In this document: positions 55,761 to 64,000 of the stretch, in pieces
How the letters are laid out: each line of letters starts with the position of its first letter
Numbering within the stretch: the first letter of the stretch is position 1
Translations under genes and position numbers: made by a program
The notes under the pieces: model-generated
Told to the model about the DNA's origin: nothing
Databases searched by the model: none
What the model saw: only the letters and a program-made list of their open reading frames with translations
NCBI GenBank assembly: GCA_018340375.1
Contig: JAFFJZ010000007.1
Span: 29,610,001-29,674,000 of the forward strand
Length of the DNA stretch: 64,000 bases
DNA from: Gonatopus flavifemur
Taxonomy: Eukaryota > Arthropoda > Insecta > Hymenoptera > Dryinidae
Direction: 5' to 3'

Positions 55761-58700
55761 AGGAACTCTTCTCCATAACTTACTGGAGTTTTCTCTCACT
55801 TTTCAGAGGATTCGACATCCATAAAACAAAGTAGTTCCTCAAAATGGAAGAAAAATCCCCCATTTTTGATGAAACGGCAAATTTTAAAGCAATAATAACC
55901 CTGAATAAGAAGTTGATTTTACCGAGGTCTGGTAAATATAACCTTGCCAGTTCTGAACCATTTGTTAATTGTAATAATCTTCGCATGGGCGATACATCTT
56001 CGATGAAATTACATTCAAATTGACCTCCCGCGTCAAATATCTTGAAATAAATTGCCCAAAATTCATCGTTTTCGAAGGAAAAACTCTTAGAACATGATGC
56101 AAATATCATCACGAACATGTTAGATGTCACACGAGACACACTATGTCAAGAATTCGCAGAGTGAATGATGAAAAATATTGAATATACATATAATAATTAT
56201 GGTGACTATAGTATAAGCGAATTTTATAAATAAATAAGTATTGAAACAGAAGCTCATAGTTTTGTTCAAGATCGAAATATATTTCATACCCGTCTTTCAC
56301 AAAGGAAATTTGGATAAAACAAAAAAGGTGAGGTAATAAGGGTGTTGTGTATATTCTCGGTTCAGCTGGCTAAGCGATTTTGTGAATAACCGTGAAATTA
56401 ATGACTAGAAACGTTATAAAGTGTATATATACTGTCTGATGTAGCGATAATCCCAGTGATCGTGTATCTCTAAACGAACCTCTTTGAAAAAATATTTATC
56501 AACTTTCACTCTAATTATGCAAATGAACGAATTTGTCATAAAATACAGAATATATCTAAAATGTCGAGTTATTGATCTAATACGCTATATACGAACAATA
56601 AACCAACGAAGTTTATTAATGATCTTTTCAATTATGTCATGCCATATTTTATAATCTATAAACGTTCTCTAAGTAACAGAAATGATCATTCCGCGTAGTG
56701 CATAATTATTTACTCCATCTCATCCAAATACATGTTGATTAATCATCAACTGCGAATAAACTCTAGTCTCGCTGATGTGAATTCAGGTTTTTAAACTACC
56801 GGATGAATAATTATCCTATGCGATTATTAAAGGTAATTTAATTTTGATAATATATTTTGATGAATAATGTTACGATGCGTATATACATCATCGTTCGATA
56901 ATGTATGTAATAATTCATGAAATCGAACATCTTTCCACTGACCGTGATATGAAATTTACAGTGTTAGAAACAGCTATGCGATTGTACGTCTCTTAATATG
57001 AAATACTTCAATTATAAACGAGAAAGGGTTTACTTGACAATAGTTTATATAATCATACCCAACAGATCTAATTCTAGGCCGTGTCAATCGTCCATTGTTC
57101 GAATTTTATATTATCGCCGAATGATTATTCCGATTCTAAATTGCCTGATCGATTCGGAATGTCTGTATCTCTCAATGAATATTCCGAACAAAACATTCTT
57201 GCAATTCTTTTTTATGCTTCTCCCATCGTTATGTCGAATTCTCCTACATCGTCATTGTATTTTCCGTTTGCATACGGGGAATAATTGGCACATTGAAATC
57301 CAAATGAAATACAGTAACCAAAATAATAAAGGTAAAGGTAACGTACGAGAAAGGGATGTTCTATCAATGTGTTTATTGTAATTGGAAACACAAAACTTGA
57401 ATCAAGACTAGCAGGGTGAAGGTACGTATATGCAACATCTGTGGGTGCGTAATACAATATCCATTCATTAAAAGAACGATTACTGTTATTGGTTAGTAGT
57501 GGATTAAAGTAATTACGTAAATAAAAGAGGAGGGAGGATAACGTTTACGCTCATATCGATCATCATAAAATATATAAAACATTGGATCATCTCGTTTTAA
57601 CTTGAAGTATTACGACCCTTCGTTGGTGTGTAAAGGGCGAAAAAGGAGGGAGAGAAGGAGGAGAAAAAGAAACAAAAGAAAACCTATAAACCCCTATGTC
57701 ATATTTTCCGATTCGCATTTGAAAGAAATATATACGCACGCATGCATGATTTGCATGGAACTATCACAGGGGACATAATAGCGCTTTTATATGCTTCGCA
57801 AAACTACGCCAAGAACAAGTGTCGTTGAACTTGCGTGGACATGGATTTGATCAAGGGAGACAGTCTTTGACCCTGCACAACAGAGATATCATGATTTATT
57901 GAAAATCTGTTCAATCCAGAGTTATCAAAGTTATTTCGTTTGATGGTTTTATCGATTGTTTCTACATCTTCTTCAGGAATTTTTAATAAACAATAAGAAA
58001 CTACGGTGATACACACGTTCGAGTGGACAGCTCTGAATTGAATGGGGAATAATAGATTCGTAGGAAAGTTACAAAAGGCAAGACAAGAGTCTTATTATAT
58101 ACGTCTATGTGTATTTACATACCACTATCATCCTTTACATTACAAAGGTATTCAAAGGCTGTATGAGTATATAAATACATGAAACCTCTACGCGGAGTAG
58201 CTTTTGTTTTCGAGAGTGGAAAAATCTATGAAAGATACGAACAAAGGATACATAAAATATAAACTCTTTGTGGATTAGATTCGAAGATGATGTACTTTCG
58301 GAAACCGATTGTTTCAAACAACTCTTTGTTGCGTGATGCGTATCGTGTATTGAATTCAATAAATGATTATAATAATATATTCATACATATTCTTTCCGGG
58401 TATAAGTACAATTACGATCTATCGTGAATTCATGTGAATACGCGATACGTATTTATCGCATCTAGGCCATGATCGATGACAGTCAATCGCACTAATGTAA
58501 CAGAATTATCGGTGGGATCGCAGAAAATGTGTGTCTTCTTTTATAAATGTAGGCTCGAATAAAAATTACAACCGCATTTTTCCGCACGCTATAATATCCG
58601 TAGGATGAGTTAAAATTATTAACCTCATCATCATTATTGTTATTATTGTCTCATCGTTACAGGTGCGTGTCGTGACGTATTTCAATACAACGTAAGCACA

Positions 58701-60170
58701 TGAAAACAAAAAAAAGACAAGAAAAAAAACAAAATTGGAAGGTTACGTGGTATTCTCAAAATGAACGGATGAATCCCCATCACCATTCTCATCATATCTG
58801 AAAATGATTCCTCGTATCTTAATATAGGTTAGATATAACCGGGGTGTATATTACCAACGTTTACACGTATATTGCGTATACACGTATACTCACACGTGAT
58901 GCAGGGTAACATCAACGTGCATATCGCAATTCCGGGTGTCCGCTTACACATACTTTAACGTATATACGTACACACACCGTAAGTTATACAACGGTGAAGC
59001 GAAGCGACGGACGAAGCAACGACGTTGGACTACTATCCCCGCAGGCGACAACTTTGAAAACTCAATTTCGTTTGTAGAAAAAGGAGATATGAGAGAAGGA
59101 GAGGAATACTCTCTCACAGTTGGAGAATCTCAAAGCCCATGGAAATGTTTGTTCTCTGCTTTTTTCCTCCTCTCTCATTTTTTCCCATCTCTCTTTTACC
59201 TAGTCGATTTTCATTAACACGCCATCTTCTGCTCTAATAATCACAAACTATATAAAATCCTTCGAGGATAATCTAATAAGAACGCGCGCCATTTCTCTTC
59301 ATCTTTCTCTAGATGTATTCCAACCACCACCACCACCCTCCCTCCTCGTTGTCGGTAACAGCGCGGATAGGGTGGTATCTTACACATTTTGTATTCGTTC
59401 TTTACCTTTGATCATTCATTTATGTACTCTCGCTTCTCAATACAAATCATATTCACGCGATTCATTTGAGCAAACTGTATTCGATTTGGAAGAAAACCCG
59501 AAAAGAGAATAAAAGGGAGGAACAAGGTTAGAGGTAAAGGAGCTTAATGAGCGATGATGTAATAAAGCGAAGAATAAGGTACGTACGTGTTCGCGTATGA
59601 ATGTATTCTTTTCTGCAACGTGGGAAAAAGCTTTGGTCTTTACAATAATCGAGTAACACATCCCTATTTAGATGATGAACTAAACAAGTGACACAATCGG
59701 GATCTTGTATTATAAAAAGCGTATACAACCTTTGCGTACATTAATGATCCTGTCCTCACTTTCTGTGCGCGGTGAAAAAGAGGAAGACTCGAATAACGTG
59801 GAGCTAGATACATAATAGGTAGGTATACAAAAGTTTCATTGGGTTCAAGATCTTCTCGAGTTATGAATGAATAAAATAAAAACCGACTACGAGAAATACT
59901 TGCGACAATTTTATACAAAAAAATTAAGTATACAAATTTCAATCGTGAAAGAGTATAATTAATTAATCGGATTGTGTTCGTTACGTTTGTGAAGTGAAGT
60001 CACGAGGAGGGAGAGAGATAGTTTGTACGTGCGAAGGATATATGGGAATTTGAAAAATGATTCAAGGATGAAACTTATTGTCCGTAAAGTTGTTTGATAT
60101 TGACTTCGCGAGAAATTTCTTTGGAACATTTTAGATTTCGGAAAGATTCAGAGATTGTTAGATCCCAGAC
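55761..60170. other. Longest repeat-poor interval, no gene recognised
   Basis: No foldback termini were found over about 4.4 kb. Several overlapping frames of 60-127 codons occur near 57000-57460 on both strands and near 58936-59217, none with a family signature. Local GC-richer patches at 58900-59060 and a CCACCACCACC tract at 59327-59337 are noted. The absence of insertions could reflect constraint (regulatory or transcribed DNA) or chance. Confidence 0.45.
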
Positions 60171-60171
60171 A

Positions 60172-60300
60172 GCACTGGAACGTTCTTCGGACGTTCAGAA
60201 AACGTACTTGGTCACAAGAAGAACGTTCGAAAAATGTTCCAGGACGTTTTAAAAATGTCGCACAGACATTCCAGGGATGTACAAATGTCCGGTATAGTCT
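60172..60300. repeat. CCCAGACAGC-ended MITE fragment
   Basis: CCCAGACAGCACTGGAACGT begins a stretch with GAACGTTC, ACGTTC and GGACGTT repeats, resembling the end at 1030-1110. No right end was found. Confidence 0.45.
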
Positions 60301-60459
60301 TATTTAGGTTTCCATAGAACGATTATGAAACATGTTAAATAAGAATTTGTTAAAGATCAAACTTGTGCCAAATCTTCTGATATTCTCCACTTCGAGGAGA
60401 TGCAAATGAACTGCGTTGGAGCCTGTATCGATAGATTTGATAAATTTAATTTATTTCCG

Positions 60460-60556
60460 GTAGCAGCTAAAATTTAGCTGCAGGAGCTAGTTTAATGACT
60501 GTCCGTGTCCGTGCTAGCTACTTAGCTACTGCAGCTGAATTATTTTTTCCGTGTAA
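60460..60556. mobile_element. Half copy of the 54920 foldback
   Basis: TAGCAGCTAAAATTTAGCTG to TTATTTTTTCCGTGTA matches 55050-55148 closely. The left half is missing. Confidence 0.8.
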
Positions 60557-60573
60557 TACTGATGAATTTATAA

Positions 60574-61325
60574 TTACCAGTCTCCCAGTGATAATGAATT
60601 GAGGAACAGTAATTGTTGAAGATGATCCGACGAAAGCCTGCTTCTTTTATCGGTTAGAATATTTCCAACTCTTGAAAAAAGGTGTTCAGACGGTACCGAT
60701 GTTGCAATACTTGCCAAATATTTAGAAAAACCAGATTTTTTTCTGGTCGTCACAACCAGAAAAATGTAGTTATTTTTGGCTTCAACCATTTTTTCTGGTC
60801 GTCACTACCAGATTTACTGGTGGGCACAATTAGATTTCAAAGTTATTGCAACTACGAATAGGGCCTGGTTGGTCGTTTTTCTTTCAGTGCAAGAGTTGGA
60901 TATATGGATTTGTGTTGCAACCAATACTGTATTGGATTTTCTTTGCGAGTAATTAGAGGTTGATGTAAATAATGCTTCAGATCTGTAGGCATCTCATTTT
61001 CATTATCTTCAACAGAATTTTGTAATCCATCTTGAAGAAGATTATCATGGAGAGACCATAAATCATCTTCAACAATTTCTTGTGTTGCAATTCCTTGCTG
61101 AGGATTCTCTATGCTCGTGATTCCCATTCGATCAGTATGTTTTATCCAACTTGTGAGCCGTTCAATCGAACTGGAATATGCTGTTATTAATTCTTATAAA
61201 TCTAGGATTTAATATCGTAGAAATTGTCATAATAGGATTTTGTTGGATTTGCTCAAATCTTATACGAATAAAATCTCACAAACGGTCAGTTAAGGCAACA
61301 GCAGTTTGTGTTCTGAGTTGTTCAC
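60574..61325 (-). pseudogene. hAT transposase, C-terminal part, broken
   Basis: Read on the minus strand. An upstream segment (about 61325-61180) reads RTQTAVALTDRL, an in-frame stop at 61276-61278, then DFIRIRFEQIQQNP and ISTILNPRF, the transposase-core motif commonly seen as LDPRF. A frameshift near 61165-61175 leads into SIERLTSWIK and the open frame down to 60890, ending DLKHYLHQPLI, NPIQYWLQHK and SIYPTLA. After a 166-bp MITE fragment the frame resumes as KYLASIATSVPSEHLFSRVG and RSRLSSDHLQQLLFLNSL. This is the hAT C-terminal dimerisation region (Dimer_Tnp_hAT) with its usual SVPSE.LFS..G and RSRL signatures. The BED finger and N-terminal half are not found. At least three disabling changes mean it cannot encode a working transposase. 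Confidence 0.85.
60724..60889. mobile_element. CACTGACAG MITE fragment inside the hAT pseudogene
   Basis: AGAAAAACCAGATTTTTTTC through TTTTGGCTTCAACCATTTTT and GTTATTGCAACTACGAATAG to TTTTCTTTCAGTG matches the central and right parts of 46203-46507. The left third is missing. It separates the codons for SIYPTLA and KYLASIATS of the transposase. Confidence 0.75.
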
Positions 61326-61974
61326 GGATTTTTTTCTACAACGCTTGATTGGTTGAGAACGACAATGATGATGCCACAAAAAAACTATTCACGACCCGTT
61401 GATAGGGAAAATCATTTACAATTATAATGGAATTGAAGTTTCATGGATACCCAAATTTTTACTTGATGTTACCGGATGAAAATGGTTTTAAATAAAAAGA
61501 AAGTATTGAAGTCTAATCATAATGGATGGAGTTGAAAGAAAAGGAAAAATGAACAAATGCAAAGAAGGCTGAAGAATCGATTCAGAATCGCGATTTGAAA
61601 AAAAAAATAATCGATTTTCTCAAGAATTGAATCGGAATCGAACATTACTAATGCAAATATCTACGAAGAAAGAACAAAATACACAGTCGGAAATTTTGTG
61701 TAAATCTGTTAGAAAATCCGTGTGTCATGAATTTTATGTTAAATATTCAACACAAACATGTGTAACTTCTACAAATGCTCCTTGTGTGATCAGGTCTCAA
61801 CTGATTCATAATGTAAAATCGTTCAAACAATTGGAGGAAAGTGTCATTTTTACACACAAATTTTATTCAACTCAAAATTGAACATAAAAATTGTGTTATT
61901 CTCAATTACCAAGGGGAGATCGCCAATGGTGGGTGCTACTTTTTGATGAAAGATCCATATACGCATAACTTTGG
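61326..61974. other. No gene recognised
   Basis: Upstream of the hAT remnant (minus strand) no further transposase similarity is evident. 61640-61880 has ACACAAA/TTTGTGT motifs suggesting repeat debris. Confidence 0.4.
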
Positions 61975-62632
61975 TACACTGACAGGAAACCGACCCGGTT
62001 GGAACATTCGTGGTCGCAATAACTTGAAATCTGGTTCGATTCACCAGGAAATATGATTGCGATGTCCAGAAAAAGTGGTGGAAGCAAAAATTAATTACAT
62101 TTTTCAGGTTAGAAAAACCACCGTGTTGAAAATGCCAGGCAGATCCGGACAAAAAATAATCGTCAGGATTTGATCGGTTTTTGTCCCAGGAAATCCAGTC
62201 AAAAACTGAAAAAATTCCTACCTGGTTTTGTCCGGAATCACTGAATTGTAACATCCTGTCAAAACTTGGCGGAAAAATTTTCGTCAGTTTTGACTGGATA
62301 TCACAGTCTGCGAATTCCAAACAGAACCGTCGCAAAAAATTTCTTTCAGTTTTTGACAGGATATTCCAATTTGGTGATTCCGGACGAAACCAGGTAGAAA
62401 TTTTGTCAGTTTTTGACCGGATTTCCTGGGACAAAAACCGATCAAATCCTGACAAATATTTTTCTTCCGGATTTGCCTGGCGTTTTCAGCAGGGTAGATT
62501 CTTTTCTTGGTGTGATAACCTGAAAAATGTAGTTAATTTTTGCTTTAACCACTTTTTATGGACATCACAATCATATTTCCTGGTGAATCGAACCAGATTT
62601 CAAGTTATTGCGACCACAAATGTTTCAACCAG
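61975..62632. mobile_element. CACTGACAG MITE with nested palindrome
   Basis: It starts TACACTGACAGGAAACC. Both arms carry CATTCGTGGTCGCAATAACT-type, GATTCACCAGGAAATATGAT and CCAGAAAAAGTGGT motifs in inverted order. It is interrupted at 62121-62494, and its right TIR is cut at 62632 just before the MITE at 62640. The frames on each strand here (201 and 172 codons) are the longest in the window, and read nearly the same peptide because of the palindromes. Confidence 0.8.
62121..62494. mobile_element. Nested palindrome, CCSTGYTGAAAAYGCCAGGC ends
   Basis: CCGTGTTGAAAATGCCAGGC at the left and GCCTGGCGTTTTCAGCAGGG at the right are inverted. The arms continue through AATCCTGAC, CCGATCAAATCC, GACAAAAACC and CCAGGAAATCC, and there are four or five internal copies of TTTTTGACMGGATWT-type units. 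TA follows the right end, but the left neighbour is CA. Compared with uninterrupted copies at 45550 and 46340, the insertion falls between AAAAACCA and GAT. Confidence 0.8.
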
Positions 62633-62639
62633 TAATATA

Positions 62640-62766
62640 CCCCAGCAAAGTCATCCATGGAACTGTCTAGAGCCTCGCGAGAATCTAGCCAAGGGCTAGA
62701 AAGAGCCTAGTGGCTAGCGGGGAACTTGTAGGGGCCTAGCGAGTGCTGATATAACGCTTGCTCGGG
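62640..62766. mobile_element. 127-bp MITE, CCCCAGCAAMGTCAT ends, copy 2
   Basis: CCCCAGCAAAGTCATCCATG to ATAACGCTTGCTCGGG, near-identical to 35451-35577. TA flanks both sides. It interrupts the right end of the CACTGACAG MITE. Confidence 0.85.
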
Positions 62767-62910
62767 TACATATCATCAGATCTGATGTACGTTGTTGGAA
62801 TTCACATCCAAGAATGAGAAAGTTTTTTCAAATCTCAGATCTTTATAGGGTTTACGGATCTGCTCAATAATGGCGTATTACTAGATCATAAGCAGCACCA
62901 ATTGCACACA

Positions 62911-63615
62911 TCCCCGGTAGAAATTTTCTCCAGTCAATAATGAGGCACTTACAAGTTTATCTCTTCTGCTCATGAGGCGCTAACACTCCAACTCACTAGA
63001 TCCCATTTATCAAAACTAGTGAAACAGTCATCATTACCTAACGAGGAATTTATTAAAAACTAACATGGCACTTGTGAGAATAATTAGGGTAAAAATAAAA
63101 ACTTATTATTGAATTTATAATCGATTCAGATATGTTCTTAGTTTGAACAAATTTGCTTCAATTCAGAAAATTTGGTTTTCTGGCAGTAACATTGTTTTCT
63201 TGCATCAAAAGAACACTGTCTGAATAGGATTCTATTTTCAGAATAAAGAGACATGTCTTCAATTTGATTAATTATTTATTTTAGTGTAAATGCATGGAAC
63301 ATTGTTTCACCAGTCATTCAAAAGAATCAATTAATCCAAATATGAATCTAATAAATATTTGGCGAATCTAATGAATAATATTGATCTAATAAATAAAACT
63401 GCTTATCAATGATTTCAGTCAATAATGTATAAATCTGATCTTAGTAATGTTTGGATTAACCTTGCAAGAAATTCACAAGTTTTATCCAAACATCACTAGT
63501 TAGATGAGATTCCCAAGTGATTCATTAGTCGCTCGCTAGTTTTATTTTAATAAGTTTTCCCCTGCGAATAACTCATGAGTCATGAGGAAGAACTTGTGAT
63601 ATTTCTACTAGGGAT
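62911..63615. mobile_element. 0.7-kb element, TCCCCGGTAGAAATTTT ends
   Basis: TCCCCGGTAGAAATTTTCTC at the left and GTGATATTTCTACTAGGGAT at the right are inverted. CATGAGGCGCTAAC, CACTAGAT and their partners (ACTCATGAGTCATGAGG, CTAGTTTT) suggest longer decayed arms. Its right end overlaps the border of the next element. Confidence 0.65.
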
Positions 63616-63827
63616 TTAAGGTGATACTAGCGGCTTGGCAGCAGCCAAATCGTTTATAACAAACTACGGGCAAACACTTCATAATAATTGAAATATCGCT
63701 CTGTACTACACTTCTACTTGAATCAGACAAGTACTGTACAGAGCGATATTTTGATTAAAATGAAGCGTTTGGCTGTAGTTTGTCATAAACGATTTAGCTG
63801 CTGCCACGGCTGCTAGCATCCCCTTAA
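63616..63827. mobile_element. TTAA-bounded full-length palindrome, 212 bp
   Basis: TTAAGGTGATACTAGCGGCT at the left and AGCTGCTGCC, ACGGCTGCTAGCATCCCCTTAA at the right. The two halves pair along almost the whole length, including AAATCGTTTATRACAAACTA and ATATCGCTCTGTAC. TTAA at each border suggests mobilisation by a piggyBac-like transposase. Confidence 0.85.
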
Positions 63828-64000
63828 TGGCTCATAGAATGTTGAATGTTGCATGATGGAGTAGGGAAAACAATAGCGATAAATAATCACCCATTTGTAT
63901 GGGACTGACCCAGCAAATGAAACTACGAGCACTTCAAAGGGTCAATAACGGATCAGTTTTGGCATTGTAGGACCATTAGCAGCCCATTCAAATGCCAGTG
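63828..64000. other. No feature recognised
   Basis: Window end. Nothing supportable. Confidence 0.4.

Noticed and set aside
56998..57381. 127-codon plus-strand frame
   Set aside because: Overlapping frames of similar length exist on both strands, and no motif is recognisable.
61850..62455. 201-codon minus-strand frame as a gene
   Set aside because: It lies entirely over palindromic MITE sequence. Its peptide is repeated by the plus-strand frame at 62181-62699, and no domain is recognisable.
62181..62699. 172-codon plus-strand frame as a gene
   Set aside because: Mirror image of the minus-strand frame, crossing three different elements.
1..64000. Endogenous viral or symbiont genes
   Set aside because: No capsid, polymerase or other viral protein signature was recognised in any frame; the only coding relics are hAT and LINE.

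Overview
The window looks like AT-rich, gene-poor nuclear DNA of an animal, most likely an insect. The pointers are a decayed hAT transposase, a 5'-truncated LINE with a target-site duplication, tRNA-like Pol III box A/B sequences, dozens of short palindromic (MITE-type) elements, and no sustained coding frame in 64 kb. No bacterial features (operons, ribosome binding sites, CRISPR) are seen. The species cannot be named from sequence alone, and no host protein-coding gene could be recognised.

Layout. 1-5.4 kb holds several foldback elements, one tRNA-like sequence, and one MITE sitting inside the terminal repeat of another. 5.4-8.8 kb is repeat-poor and carries a pre-miRNA-like hairpin at 7737-7802. 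8.8-11.7 kb is a cluster of elements, three of them butt-joined. 11.7-15.0 kb is repeat-poor with a GC-richer island at 12.4-13.1 kb. 15.06-18.36 kb is a multi-layer nest containing a 2.6 kb element with GTCAGGGAAA-rich ends and a truncated LINE with an 18-bp target-site duplication. 18.4-27.9 kb carries foldbacks, a 0.9 kb element with 120-bp internal tandem repeats, and a possible promoter/first exon near 24.3 kb. 28-29.3 kb is quiet.

From 29.3 to 55.8 kb there are dense TA-bounded foldbacks (several CACGGA- or CACTG-ended), TTAA-bounded palindromes, a second tRNA-like sequence, and elements nested inside elements at 41.9-43.7, 45.3-46.2, 46.6-47.3, 48.05-49.0 and 54.6-55.3 kb. 55.8-60.1 kb is the longest repeat-poor stretch. 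60.2-63.8 kb holds the hAT transposase pseudogene on the minus strand, itself split by a MITE fragment, then a composite palindrome that produces the two longest reading frames of the window, and two further palindromic elements.

Functionally the window is a record of transposition. A hAT transposase relic lies in the same window as non-autonomous elements with 8-bp target-site duplications, which is the hAT hallmark. TA-bounded families imply Tc1/mariner-like or related transposases encoded elsewhere, and TTAA-bounded palindromes imply a piggyBac-like source. The only sequences proposed for cellular roles are the hairpin at 7.7 kb, the putative promoter at 24.3 kb, and the two tRNA-like sequences; all need RNA evidence. 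Boundaries and repeat comparisons were made by eye.
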